DNA of 64,000 nucleotides from Climacium dendroides (GCA_950106755.1 OX467092.1:4030001-4094000); one strand, 5' to 3'. Shown: positions 48,183-60,490, numbered from the stretch's first letter. Notes: generated by a model from the sequence alone, not told the origin. Numbers and translations are program-made.

Positions 48183-49250
48183 AGTGAGAAAAATTTAGCA
48201 ACTATTCTTCATGTATTTTATTCTATTAATGACAATGATAGAGGCTAAAGGTTTAGAAGAACCAACACATTAATTTGAACCTCCAACAATTTTTACATGT
48301 GTATATATGTACATATTAAAGACATGTACATATAAAATTTCAACATTTTCCTATTTATCAAGTTCAATTGACATAAAGTTCATTATAAAATGTGAAGATA
48401 TTAGCATTAGGACCCAACGTGCGTGAAGAATGTATACAATTTGCATATTTCTATACTATAATTTTCATAATTGTTAGAATCAATCTTATATATGCTTTTC
48501 CACCTCCATTTAAAAAAAAAAAATCAATTTCAATTTCAATTCTAGATGGTTAGCAGGTTAGTTTTGCATAGCTAGGACAACCATTATTTGACTTGACCTA
48601 TTTGTTCATGTGTAATGAAAAGTTCCTTCTGTTTCATAAAAAAAAACTAAATGTAGTGCAATTCTTTGTTTTTTAATTGCCCCAACCAAATATTTATTGG
48701 TTAAATATTTATAGATTTTACCAAATATTTATTTTAGATACAACTCTATAGGAAATTCAGAGAGGAAAATGCAAATTCTTAGTCAAATTGCAAGAGGAAA
48801 TTATTACAAATGACCAAAAACTTATATTGAAGTTGTATATATAACAAAGATATTTTACAAATGTGCTAAAATTAATATTAATGTGCCTTAATTACCTTGG
48901 TAAATGATGTAATATATCAAAAGACAATATAGTATTGTCTAGTGATCTCGTGATTTCAATTAAATGAGCTTGCGTTTCTTGTATATTCTAAAAGGAATTG
49001 GTAATTAGAATTGTTATGCATACCAAGGCTTCCCTAGCCATAGCAACTACTTTTAATTAGCGTGGAAGAAAAAGGAAAATGTATTTTTGTTGAATGTGAG
49101 TGCAAGAAATTGTGCTCAAGGTTACATCCAGTATTCAACTAAATACAACCTCTCCACTATTCCAAAAAATAATTATGTGCGGATGAACATAATCTATTTT
49201 TAAGATTTTAGTAGTTTTAGTTGAAAAAAGTATTTGAAATTCAATATCTT

Positions 49251-50475
49251 CTACTTTGTGGGTTGAAATGGTTTAAAACTAGTTGTATGGAAGCCTCCTC
49301 AACAACTTGATTTTGGTTGATACAAAGCTTGCCCCTTTTAGACTAACAAAACACCAAAATAAAAATAAACAAAACACTAAACTTAATAGTAGGCCATGTG
49401 TAGTTGTTGGAACTAATAATCTATTGGAAAGATCCCTCCTTTAAAAAAAAAGTAGAAGGCTTAGATGTAGATATAAAAAAAATGAAGTTGATACTCTTAA
49501 CCTTATTTTGAAAATCTTTTAGGGAACAATATTGTTTTCTATGGTCATCATGATTATTTCTAGTATGCATAGAATTTTGAAAAATATTTCTTAAAAATAC
49601 AAAAATATGTGACTTGTATAGATATTTAGGAAAATTATACTTAAACCATGGAATAATTTTCTGAATAGGAGAACTAAAAGAGTGCAAAATCTAATTAAAA
49701 AATCTTGGATTTTTTTTTCTAAAATAGAAAAATAATTTTTTAAGCAAAAAAATTTCCATTTGTAAAAAATTCATTGAAATGGTCATTCAATAGAAGAACT
49801 AGTACAATATAGATTTAACTATATCTAAAAGTCCTTTACATAATAGCTTCTAAAATACTTGGAGATCGTCCTAAACAAATTTTTTCTTCAAATTCCTAAG
49901 AATAGATACTCAAAAATACTTCAAAATTCTAAAACTTCAATTGTGATATATTTTTGAAAATAATTATTTCTTACACAATTAATTTTTGAAAATAACAAAA
50001 ATTTATTAGAAATTTTATTATTTCTATATCTACTTTAAATATTAATTTCAACTACATTCAATCATTATTTTCAAAGTTGTGCTTGAGAGACACTTCAATA
50101 TACAAGTTACGATGAGAAATAGTCTAAGTTTTTTTTGCATCACCAATGATGGTAGCCTAATATGAGGAAAGTGTACTTGAACACATGTGCAATACAAGTC
50201 TCATACTATTTTCTATTAAGAAAATTATCATTTTGTGAATAATAAGTTGATGATGGATTTTTAAATGCAACTTATACAATATGATCCATAAATCATATCC
50301 ACATTATTAAATTAATTGTTGCACTAAAGATATTTTCAATAAAATTTGAAAAAAATTCAAACATCTTTTTAACAAGATTATAGTTTGAATATTTGGAATT
50401 TTTACAAGATTCTCTTTTTAAGTTCAAAATATCAAATTCTAATTACAATGGCCTTTTCAAATTTTTATTTTTCTT
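49251..50475. other. AT-rich sequence, no gene seen
   Basis: No coding frame or repeat end was recognised. An 88-codon frame at 49421-49687 (minus) has no motif. Confidence 0.45.
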
Positions 50476-51343
50476 ACTAGTGGTTGGCGCTTGCTATGCT
50501 ACGCATTCATCATTAGAATTTTTATTAGAATTTTTATTAGAATTTTTATTAGAATTTTTATGTATTAGATAGAATGCTGAACAAAAATTTCAATAAATCT
50601 TCAAATAAAAATTACTAAAATCTTCGTATAATTTTTTTATAAGTAAGCATATATTGAAATGTACAATAGAAATGTATTGAATGATGAATGAAACATATGC
50701 AATGGTAAATACTATAAAAGATACACATACATTAGAATGCATTAGAAATTTGACTCCATTGTTACAAACAATGGCAACCCCAAAACTTGGTGAATTGAAA
50801 AGAAAAACTTGTAAATTTCAAAAACTTCATGAACAACTTAATTGTTGTGAAATCCAAAATCGCTTCAATTGAATAAATTTTTCAAATCATTTGGTAGTAG
50901 CAATAGAATTTTAAAATCATAAAAGTTCAAAGCTCACAAAAGCACAAAATCATAGAAGTGCAAAGAAGTGTAAAGCCAAGAGAAGCAATGGAATTGCTAC
51001 CTCTATAATATCACCCTATGGATCTTCTTTAATATCACCTCAATTACAACAACTATATTATTTCTATAATATCACCCTTTGTAAAAGTGATATTACAAAG
51101 GTGATTGCAAACTCTATTTCTATAATATCACATTGTGTGAAAATACGATTTCTATGTATGCATGATTGAAAATATTTAAAATAATTATTTTAAAGACTTA
51201 TTGAAATCATTATCATGCATTCTATTCAAAATTTTACTAATATGTGATACAATGAATGCGTAGCATAGCAAACATGAGCCCTTAGTATTAATGGTAGCAT
51301 TTGTGATATTACAGAGGGACTTATGATTTTAGTAGTATGATTT
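50476..51343 (+). mobile_element. Repeat D, copy 2
   Basis: It begins ACTAGTGGTTGGCGCTTGC followed by TATGCTACGCATTC. The inverse end GAATGCGTAGCATAGCAAAC lies at about 51254-51273, so 16 bases of the inner terminal repeat are perfect. It carries a small internal tandem (AGAATTTTTATT, about four units at 50514-50560). The interior, including ATAATATCACCCTATGG and ATTATTTCTATAATATCACC, follows copy 1. No hairpin is attached on its right. Confidence 0.65.
50681..50872 (+). CDS. Short reading frame in D copy 2, 63 aa
   Basis: The partner of 47523-47726. It keeps DTHTLECIRNLT and LLQTMA, then diverges and ends early. Same reservations as for the other copy. Confidence 0.15.
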   Translation: MMNETYAMVNTIKDTHTLECIRNLTPLLQTMATPKLGELKRKTCKFQKLHEQLNCCEIQNRFN

Positions 51344-53088
51344 ATGCACCTCATTTTTGAAGTATCTTTTCTTGAAGTTAAAAAGTTAGTTTTTGATATA
51401 AGATCTATTTCAACCCCATAAACTATTAAAGATTTGCAAAAAAGTTGTAAAAATCTATATAGTACAAATGGAAGAGAACTAATGTGTATAGAAATCAACA
51501 AATTTTTTAAATGAATGAAAAAATGAATTTTGTATGCTTAAGACATGTTTGTGTTTATAGTTTGTTCAAAATTTGAAAGTCATGGTCTTTTAAACTTTAA
51601 GATCTCAAAATTATGATATCAATTGTGGTATTTTGTTTTGCAACTTTCTAAAGTATGATGTGTAAATTTGTGCAAAAAATGATTGTCATGTGCTTTCTAA
51701 GAGGAGTGACTAATTTGTCCTCAATTTGTACTTGTAAAATCTTCCATGCACATATTAAATATATGTCCCTTCATGACTTTGTTAACTACATCGATGGCCC
51801 TTTGTATACTTATTAACCACATTATTAGGATATTTTTTTCTTAACAAATGTGAATCATATAGATTAAATCATATATAGTCACTCAAATGTTAAACCAATG
51901 ATGTAATGTTGGTGTCACTCTTCATTTCTCTTGAGATTTGAGGTGGGATCCTAGATGAGTACATTCTTAATTTAAATCAATCTAGACACATGGTTGAAGT
52001 TAAAGAAGACAAAATTTAATCCTTTATTAGAGCCCAATTCAAATCCTTTGTCTTGAACTCAATTTTGCTCTCTTGCATTCCAATGTAGTAGAAATTGTGC
52101 AAAGTGTGCAATTGAGGTTCAAAGGTTTGGAATTGGGTTGAAAAGTCTTAATTTTATGAATTCAATGAACACTACTATGCAACTTCTAAACATGACAAAA
52201 GATTTTTATATTCTTCTACAATGTGAAGGGACGCTTTTGGATTGTCATTGACACCATATAGAGAATTAAGAAAACCACATTAGCATCCAAAGCCACAAGA
52301 ATATTCCACCTAAGGTCTACAATAAGAAGCTATACAATTTTGTTTTGACTATATATAAATAAATGTGTTTTTCCCCCTTCAAAAATGAGTTGACCAATAG
52401 ACTTGTAGAATATTCTTAGATTTTCCATTCTTTTGTTGAAAAGAATTGGTGAATCCAATAAGTGGAAAGACCACTTTACACTACGTCCTAAGTCCCATTG
52501 AATTCTCAAAATTTGATTGCTAGAGAGATAAAATTGCAATTGGGGGGCTTCATACTACATCCCATTTTGAAGTCCTACATCAATCCACAATGCTTGCATG
52601 GTTGTATTTTTTGGGAGTTTTGGCTCTAAAGTAGTGGAACTTGGAAGTTGAATTGGATTTACAAAGTGGAAACCCAACTCAACTTCCAAATTCCAACAAT
52701 GTTTTTGGATATAAAATGAAGAAGAAAAATACCATGTAAAGCATTCTAGTGGGCTGAATTTTTGACCAAATTTTTTCTATGCAGATTTGCTACTAAAAGT
52801 ACTCCAAAAATGTTTTTATGGCTTTCTAATTCATTTTGGGCTCTTAATTGCTACTTAATATTATATGTGAGATAAGGAAGGATTTTAATTTGGCATTTAC
52901 ACTATAAAGTCCCAAGTCCACATTTGATATTTGTTTTTACCTTCTGCAACCCAAAAAAGTTGGGATTTAGCCTTGAACCGGGCCTTGAAGAGTTAGGATT
53001 GAGGATGTAGTATGATGTGTCCCTAACTCAATGACTCAATTACAATGATCCACAATGGACTTCCTACCTTATTTATCTCGCTTAACCC
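51344..53088. other. AT-rich sequence, no gene recognised
   Basis: Frames of up to about 90 codons occur (51226-51501 minus, 52330-52539 minus) without motifs. No copy elsewhere in the window was found. Confidence 0.4.
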
Positions 53089-53092
53089 TCAA

Positions 53093-53975
53093 CCCCTAAA
53101 GGATTAGCATGCGTTTTTTATCTGCATAGAAATTTTGGGCAGATACATGTGGCTAGAGATTTGCATATTTCATGTTGAAATTTTAATAGAAGGTGGGAGC
53201 GAGGAATATATTTCAAATGCACCAAATTTCATGACATTTGGAAATATGAGTCAAAAGTTATGTCGAAATATGTTATTTTTTTCACCGGTTGGGCAGTACA
53301 GACAAATAAAAAAGATCACTTTTTTTGAAAACAAAAATTTGAAATTGATTTTCTAGAGTTATATATATGCAGAAAGATTTGATTCATTCCATTTCAATTA
53401 ATGAGATGAAAGTTATGAGCAATTTTTGTAGTCTTTTATCTTACTCAATTTTCAATATTTTTTGAAAAAAATAAAATCATAAGATTTAGATTGTTTATTG
53501 CAACATTTCAACCATTGGGATTGGCATTTTTCAATTCCATAACTAAATTCTTAACAATTTTGTATTTTAAATCATTCTCTACTTCTTTCTATTTACTATT
53601 TTTTTTCTAAATGTTGTAGACTCCAATTGATCTAAAAATTTTCAAGCATATAGCCAACTTGTCTAAGGAAAAAGAATCCAAAGAAGCACTAACATTTTGG
53701 ACATTTTTTCAAAGAAAAGTGAGCTTGTGAAGTGTAGCTGCCCTATTTTTCACAGGGCCAAAAAAATGATTTTAGTGAATCTGAATGCTTAAAATCTTGC
53801 AAGCCATATAGTGAAAATTTCTGAAATTTTTACCACATGTTCGAAAGTTAGAATACTACAAGATCCTATGGTTATATGTGTCAAAAAAAGTTTTTTTTCA
53901 AAAATTTGGTACTTGTATTAGAAATGATAGTTTAGGAGTGTTTTCAGTGAAAATATAGTGAAGGAACTTTAGGGG
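53093..53975 (+). mobile_element. TTAA element, type B
   Basis: CCCCTAAAGGATTAGC follows TCAA (53089-53092). The right end GGAACTTTAGGGG precedes TTAC (53976-53979); each flank is one base off TTAA. The 883 bp interior is close to the type B element at 1479 over its whole length, for example AATTTCATGACATTTG, AGCTGCCCTATTTTTCACAG and GAAGGAACTTTAGGGG. Confidence 0.85.
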
Positions 53976-54190
53976 TTACACACCTCAATCCTTTTTTGAA
54001 TTTTTGCAAATTTTTGTTGATATCTTTGTACAAAAATATCATTTACTACAATTCCATAAAAATGATCATTAAGGAAGGTTGTATTTTCAACATTCAAGTT
54101 TTACATTGGATGAATGATAAGTTAGTTAGACTAAGTAGTACCTACCAGCCCTCCATTCATCATTTAGATTATGGACCTTGAAGTGTTTAA

Positions 54191-55077
54191 CCCCTAAAGG
54201 ACTGTTTGTGCCCTTAGGGGACAATTTGGGTTGGTAGGTTCCTATTGTTTCAATTTGTAGTGAATGTTTTTGAGATTTTTTGAGGTTGTGGAGTTTGCCA
54301 AGAGTTTTGAGAATATATAATTTTTGTTTCAATTGGTGCCTAGGAGAAAAAGTTATGTCACAATAAGCCAAAAACAAAAGTCAACGGGCAGAACAAAAAA
54401 ATCAGAAAAAGTCAAAATATTCTTTCCTAAAATCTTATATTTTTTTCTACATTTGAGGCTTTGATTCATTCTATTTAGATTAGTTATGAGAAAGTTATGG
54501 ACAATCTTAGTTTTTCGGGCAATCTAAGCATCTTCTTGAAAAAATAACTTATAGGATTCATTTGTGAATGCAATTTTTATAATTTTCCAAAAAACATTTT
54601 AGACAAGGTTAGCTAGAACAATCTCACTGTTGGGATTATCATATGTCAATTCCATCTTAAAGCTATTAATGATTTATTTTTTCCTTCAATCTTTAACCTA
54701 ATTCTACTTAACAATTTTTTAATGAGTGAAAATTAAGTGTTTTTTTGTTGAATTTTTTTCCTTAGATTCTCAACTCAATTATTCAACATAAAAACTTAGA
54801 AAATCAAAACTAATAGTGTAAAAATTTTTAGTTAAAAAGATTCAAAGCCAAAAAATCTAGTCAAGCAAGTTGCAAAAAAATTTGTTTTCTTTACTTTGGA
54901 TGCAATATCTTGCAATCTATGTGGTCAAATTTGATGAAATTTTTACCACATGTTCTCAAACAAGTTAAGTGCAAGATTCTATAGTTGGATTTTGAATTTT
55001 TTTTTTCTTAGGTGAATGCAGCAAAAGTGGTAGTTCTAAGTGGTTTTTGATAGAAAACACCCTTGGGGCTTTAGGGG
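54191..55077 (-). mobile_element. TTAA element, type A
   Basis: TTAA (54187-54190), then CCCCTAAAGGACTG; the right end GGGGCTTTAGGGG precedes TTAA (55078-55081). 887 bp in the minus orientation, with well-kept ends and no coding frame. Confidence 0.87.
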
Positions 55078-55081
55078 TTAA

Positions 55082-56019
55082 AGGTTAAACCAATGAAATT
55101 GCGGCTTGATGCTACTAAGTTGATAGGTTCACTTGAAAAAAGCTTGCAATAAGTTAGGAGTTTCTAAAGGTGCATAGGCTCTAAAATTGCCCACCTCTTC
55201 AAATGTATAGTGCACTAGTTTTTTCAAAGCCATTTAACAATGTACAAATAGTGTACATTTTAGGAAGTGGGTGATTTTAGAGCCTATGCCATTTCAACTT
55301 CAAATTTTCATAACTAATTCCATAGAGCTCCAAAAAAACATGAAATGACTTAGGTCAGATGCCAATTCCATTTGTCTTCCAAGGAAAATTTATTGAAAAA
55401 TATTTCTAGAAGCTTCACCTCCCTAAAATTCAGTTTCAACTCTTAAATGGGTCATCTTAAATGGGTGATTTATGGACCTCCTACCTCTTCAACGCCTTTT
55501 TTGCCATTCAAATGTCACCACCATCACAAAACTCGTATGGTAGTGTGATATAAAATGAACCATCTCTTTTAAATGAACCCTAGCTTTCGGGGTAGAATAG
55601 AGACGAGGTGATCCTTGAATGGACCACTTTAACAATTGAATGCATCAAGAAAAAATTATTTTTCTATTGCAAGAGCCAATCAAAGTCTTTGAATATGCAC
55701 ATCTCTTTACAAGTTATACAAGTTACAAGTGGACGGATTTTGGGAGACCTACTATCACAAATAGGTGCCTATTGGTCCTTAATCTTTGAAAATGTATAAG
55801 TAATTCAAAAATTCTTGGAAAAATACAAAACCACTTGTGTTAGGTTCCATGTCTATTTTTCTTTCTCTGAAAAATGATATAAAAATACTTTTGTCCACGG
55901 AAACCTATGAAAAAGGCGGACCAGCCCTTAAATGGTCGCTTTTAGAGCATATTTACCTTTTAGAGCATATTTACCATACACTTTCAGATTATGACTCTAA
56001 AAGTATGAGCCCTGCTCCC
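55082..56019. other. Sequence between the last type A element and the GH3 locus
   Basis: No gene seen. A short direct repeat TTTTAGAGCATATTTACC occurs twice at about 55939-55975. Part of it may be distal promoter of the GH3 gene. Confidence 0.4.
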
Positions 56020-56100
56020 CGGCCCTTTTTCAAATTGCAATGCGCCATGTGGGACTGGAAGTGACGACTCGAGGAGCTCGCGTTCCAGAAGCGCCACTAA

Positions 56101-56168
56101 CGGACACTGTCATTTGGTGGTCACAGCTGACAGTAGCGTCCGTCAGAGAACGCCGCGACCACCAAATG
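56101..56168. repeat. Two interleaved inverted repeats in the GH3 upstream region
   Basis: CATTTGGTGGTC (56111-56122) has a perfect inverse at 56157-56168. CGGACACTGTC (56101-56111) pairs with GACAGTAGCGTCCG (56129-56142) apart from a three-base bulge. Confidence 0.8.
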
Positions 56169-56498
56169 CTGTGTGTCGACAATGCCAGCCAGCTATGGTG
56201 GCACTACTGTCGATCTGCACGTCGAATAAATACTCAGCTTCTTTGTGCAGAAAACGAAACACCTGCACGAGAATCTGCCGCACGAACGAGCTTGCTCTCT
56301 GCTGCAGCTCCTGAATAGCTTACCGGACCGAATCCGTTTCATCAGAGAGCGCAAGGTATTGCACCATCCACTGCCCTCTTCGTGAGCGTGAAGCAGCTAG
56401 TTTCGCAATTACAACAATTGCAGATGCGTTCGAGGATCGTCAGCTCCGAAGCGTACGAGATTTTTTTAGTTGCTGACTACATTTGAACTTTGAAACCA

Positions 56499-56792
56499 GT
56501 TAATAATTGTATATTCTGTCTTCCGAAGGTTTCATTTCTGAGCTCACTTTGATAACTGTCTTGAAAGTTGTATATCTTGCACTTATGGAGGCTTGCGAGA
56601 TTAGCTGAGTAGCTGAGGAACCTCCAGCTTGGAATTCATCTTACAAACCCGTTAATAATTGAGTGCTCTGTCTTCCGATAGTTTATTTTCTGAGCTCACA
56701 TTGAGAAGCTTGAAGCATATGCTGCGATTCTTGAAGCTTACGAGATTAGCTTAATATCTGAATACATTCAAGCTTGGAATTCGTCTTCGAAG
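56499..56792 (+). repeat. Diverged tandem duplication of about 147 bp in the GH3 leader region
   Basis: Copy 1 (about 56499-56643) and copy 2 (about 56644-56792) share GTTAATAATTG, CTGTCTTCCGA, TTTCTGAGCTCAC, GCGAGATTAGCT/ACGAGATTAGCT and AGCTTGGAATTC in the same order. Each copy carries one short upstream reading frame. Confidence 0.85.
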
Positions 56793-56857
56793 GCATTTGC
56801 CGAAGAGGAACGAAGCTGGTCAAGGGAACTCAGTTTCGAAAAGCGTGATTGTTGATT

Positions 56858-56863
56858 CACGTG
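56858..56863 (+). promoter_or_regulatory. G-box CACGTG before the GH3 start codon
   Basis: A perfect palindromic CACGTG 22 bases before the ATG. G-boxes bind bHLH factors such as MYC2, which controls jasmonate-responsive genes. Here it lies in the presumed leader, so a regulatory role is a suggestion only. Confidence 0.4.
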
Positions 56864-56885
56864 AGGGAGAGAGGTTTACGCAGCG

Positions 56886-59800
56886 ATGGCGGTAGCGGAA
56901 CCGTTTTTCAAGGTTCCAGGAACCGATGCGGAGGTCATGGAGGACTTGGACAGAATGACTCGAAATGTAAGGGAAGTGCAGTTGGAGACGTTGCGCAAAA
57001 TTCTAGTGCGCAATGGAAATGTGGAGTACTTGCAACGGCAGGGATTGAACCAGCGCACCGACGAAACGTCCTTCAAGGCTTGCGTGCCCGTCAGCTCGCA
57101 TGCCGATATCCAAGATGACATTGACCGCATCGCTGATGGCGACACAGCGACAATATTGTGCGCCGACCCTGTAACTTCTTTTTCATTGAGGTTATCCATC
57201 ACCTCTCCCTCTATGATGTTCTGCATTCCTTACCAAAATCTTCCATTGATTCCGTTGTGGTCTAAGCTCTAGTCGGTCCTTCCAATTTTCGAGCAAAACT
57301 GTTAGGTTTCCTCTCGAGTACCGCAGTCTTGTTTTTGAAAGGAAGAATAGCATCTGAATTCATGACTTCAAAATTGCGGTGGAGAGGAGGTTCTGAAAAT
57401 TAGCGAGCCTGTTGTACATTGTGGTGACATTTGAAGCTCGCTGTTTCATTCTACTGGCACAGCTCAGGAACTTCTGGAGGGAAGAGCAAGATGATTCCGC
57501 GAACTGCAAACACAATGGCACAAGTGATGAAGGCAGGAAAGATCGGTTCGCTCTTCCAAAGAAGGTATGCAGTATGTGCCGAATGACATATCTCAAATTC
57601 TTGTCATGCGCTCAAGGACATTATTGGTGTAAGCAAATCATGCAAGCAGGTAGAACTTTCTATTTGAGTCACTTTAAGCATCTCAACACATGTGGGAGTG
57701 TGAATTGGGGAGATATATGGAGTTGTACAGTGATGTTTGGGCACAAGAGACAAATCTGTCCTGATGAAAATTTCATTACTATGCGTGATTTTTGTTATTC
57801 CCTCAGTCTAAGTGATAGGTTGTATACCAGTAGAAGTGACAATAGACTACCCCAGATCCATCAAAGATCAGTGGCCAGACACACAGCCAAGTCAAGCCAC
57901 TGAACGATTTTGGCGTTCTGAATTCACGCCATTCTAACGAAATTGATGTTGACTGTGGAGCTCATGTCTACCGGTGGTTGTGCTTCTTGGCCAGGGCATA
58001 TCCTCGAAGACTCGACTCGGAAAAGCCACAGGTGATGATGTTCGCTTATGCAGGCCGACAATTCGAGACGAAGTCAGGGTTGAAAGCTGGAACAGGCACG
58101 ACGGTGTTTTATCGAAGTGAGGCGTTCAAATCTAACGCAAAGAATATGCCGTTTGCAATGACAAGCCCCACCGGTGTCGTGCTCGCTTGTAATGTCCCGC
58201 AACAGATGTACTGCCACCTTTTATGCGGGCTCTATCGCTCCCGAGATGTGGAGCAAGTGGGAGCCATCTTTGCATACATGATTGTTGAACCATTCCGGCT
58301 TCTCGAACGGGTACAGAAAACCATCCCTTTGTTGGTTCAGGACAGCTTTCTAAATAATCGAATATGGTATTCGGATGCATAGCACTGTTTCATGGACCAA
58401 AATATGCACTGTTTCATGCATAGCACTGTTTCATACGCCGTTTTCCCTTCTTTAGCTCTAAGTCTAGACTGGTGTAGATTTCAAACATAAAAGTGCCAAG
58501 TTTGTGGAATACTGCCATTCTAACGAAATTTTGGTTCATGACAGTCCCGACTCTTAATTCTTCAGAGAGGTGTGCAACCCTCTCAACACCAATAGTGTGT
58601 AGTGGCAATCAAGGACGTGGTTATTAGAAGTCGCCCTCTTGACCATTGAGACTCTGCTACAATAGTTTCAAAAGCCTGCATATATTGGTATTATGTTTCA
58701 TTTCTAATATGTTGAAGGTTCATTGTGTTCTCTATGGAATGAAGGTTTGGCGCGATATCTGCAACGACATCCGAGAAGGAACTGTAGATGAGTTTGTCAG
58801 CGATCCAGCGCTTCGTTCAAGTGTACAAGAGATATTGTCACCTAATCCCGAGCTTGCAGACTTTATCGAGCGTGAATGTGCCAAAGGGTGGTCTGGTATC
58901 ATCGAGCGCCTTTTTCCCAATCTGCTCTATGTCGTGAGCAACTACACGGGCACCATGCTTCCCTACATTGCACCAATGCGAAAGTATGCTGGATCAGTCC
59001 CACTCATGAACGGGCATTACGGTTCTTCCGAGTCTTGGATAGCCGTTAACCTTGACCCTCGTGACCCGGTGGACAGCGGCTCGTACACCATCATTCCTGA
59101 CTTCGCCTACTTCGAGTTCATTCCGGTTAATCGTGAGTCCGCAGGATCCGAGTCTGTCGAGGACAATGAAATTGTTGGACTGGCGGATGTTAAGGTCGGT
59201 CAGGAGTACGAGATTGTGTTGACCACAGCTATAGGTAATATCCATCAGCTGGGTTTCTTTCAGTCGAAGAACTAGGCTGGTGACTTTCACTAATGCAAAT
59301 TCTAACCCACTGATGAAACGACGTAAAAAAAAATCTACGATGGGATGATGTTGCAACCTCGGTCCCGGTTGGTTGAAAGAACATTGCAATGTTTTTTCAA
59401 TAGTGTGGATATGTCGAGTAACCAGGAGGTTGATCTGAATATTATTTTTCGATGTCATTTTTTTCAGCTTGATTCAATAAGGAGTTTGATATAGAGTTGG
59501 AGATGAGTAGAGAACAAACCTTACCGTTCTTTTTATAGAGAAACTGCAGCAACGCACTTTTCCTTATGTTTGGAGAACCATTTGATTGAACCTCAAATAG
59601 TCATATCTATATCAATCGCAGTTTGTAGAGTTAAAATGTCCTTGTTTCCAAATGCCTGGCACTTGAATGACACAAGTTTGTCGATTTGAAATAAGTCATG
59701 TTATTGAGTATGAACATTGTAGCTTCAATGAATATGCACACGTTGGCTGGCAGATTGCATCGAAGCATTTCTTTGTTGCTTCACATTAATTAGTGCAAAT

Positions 59801-60490
59801 TCATGAAAAATTCACCGGTCTGACCAGTCATGATGTCAGAAGTTTGAAATGTGATGATGAATTTTTTGGACAACTAACTATCGTTGTCCGGGATTCTCTT
59901 TAGGTTTGTATCGCTACAGACTGGGAGACATTCTCAGGGTTACGGGCTTCTACAACTCTACTCCCCAAGTGGCCTTTGTCTGTCGGAAGAGCGTCGTCTT
60001 GAGTGTGAATACTGACAAGACAGACGAAGAAGAGCTCCGACTGGTGGTGGAAAAAGCATCGCGAAACCTCAAAGAAGCAAACTTGGAGCTAGCCGAATAC
60101 AGCAGCCATGCCAACCACGACTCACAGCCAGGACATTACGTCATCTTCTGGGAGTTGCAGAGTCATGAGAATTTGGAGAGGAGTATATTTGAAGAGTGCT
60201 GTATGATTCTTGACATGTCGTTCAATGATCCTTACATGAGGGGTAGAGCTGCAGGCACCATTGGGCCGCTGGAGTTGGTCGTCGTCAAGAGTGGCGCGTT
60301 CGTCCGTCTCATGGACCAGTTTGTGAGTGAGAAAGGAGTTTGGGCAAGTCAGTACAAGACACCACGTTGCATTATTAATCCTGCGTCCTTGAAGCTTCTA
60401 AGGGACGAAACAATCTTAACTACTCTTAGTCCAGATTTTCCGCCGGAGTTGCAGGCAGCGTGGCGACCTTCTTCAAATATTGTTGGATAA
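56886..60490 (+). CDS. GH3: GH3 acyl-acid-amido synthetase, JAR1-like, 599 aa, five exons
   Basis: Exons are 56886-57190, 57463-57564, 57995-58310, 58745-59234 and 59904-60490; introns are all GT-AG, and the joined frame is 1800 nt with TAA at 60488-60490. The enzyme adenylates a hormone acid and transfers it to an amino acid, in the cytosol. The three family ATP/AMP motifs are present: SSGTSGGKSK (102-111), YGSSE (333-337) and YRYRLGD (407-413). The C-terminal half carries PGHYVIFWE (480-488), GPLELVVVKSGAF and QYKTPRC (about 555-561), where the Lys belongs to the active site of the family. Length is normal for GH3 (about 570-615). The stretch after exon 2 (AYPRRLDSEKPQ, then GLKAGTGTT-YR) follows the JAR1/group I pattern rather than the auxin-conjugating group, so jasmonoyl-amino acid synthetase is the best guess; specificity cannot be proven from sequence. 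The ATG (GCGATGGCG) fits plant start context. All catalytic motifs are intact. No gene neighbours; repeats flank the locus. Confidence 0.93.
58377..58434 (+). repeat. 17 bp direct repeat in GH3 intron 3
   Basis: GCATAGCACTGTTTCAT occurs at 58377-58393 and 58418-58434, with a shorter TGCACTGTTTCAT between them: a small local duplication inside the intron. Confidence 0.9.

Larger units (their letters stand above)
45690..49250 (+). repeat. Dispersed repeat R, copy 6, interrupted by repeat D
   Basis: It matches R blocks in order: GGTGATTGTCATT at 45700, GGAAGTCATAG at 45740, the 46700-46870 block (compare 10580-10745), and 46980-47330 (compare 10850-11200). R resumes at 48151-48480 (compare 11205-11500). 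The right part, 48490-49220, matches the inverse of about 32940-33480. D (47338-48108) and a hairpin sit between the two halves. Confidence 0.72.
56020..56885 (+). promoter_or_regulatory. Promoter and 5' leader region of the GH3 gene
   Basis: GC content rises at about 56020. A TAAATA sequence at 56226-56231 could act as a TATA element, but this is uncertain. The region contains inverted repeats (56101-56168), a diverged tandem duplication (56499-56792), two short upstream reading frames (ATG at 56585, 7 codons; ATG at 56719, 11 codons) and a G-box at 56858. No auxin-type TGTCTC cluster was seen. If the transcript begins near 56260, the leader is about 600 bases and the upstream frames may limit translation. 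Confidence 0.45.

Noticed and set aside
57412..57903. 163-codon frame over GH3 exon 2 and intron 2
   Set aside because: It is in the wrong phase. The correct phase of 57463-57564 encodes the SSGTSGG motif and joins exons 1 and 3 without a break; the rest of the long frame is intron.
57961..57994. Earlier acceptor sites for GH3 exon 3 (for example before 57887), adding about 35 residues
   Set aside because: The AG at 57993-57994 joins ...LFQRR directly to AYPRR as in JAR1-type proteins. The upstream sequence would insert residues with no family counterpart.
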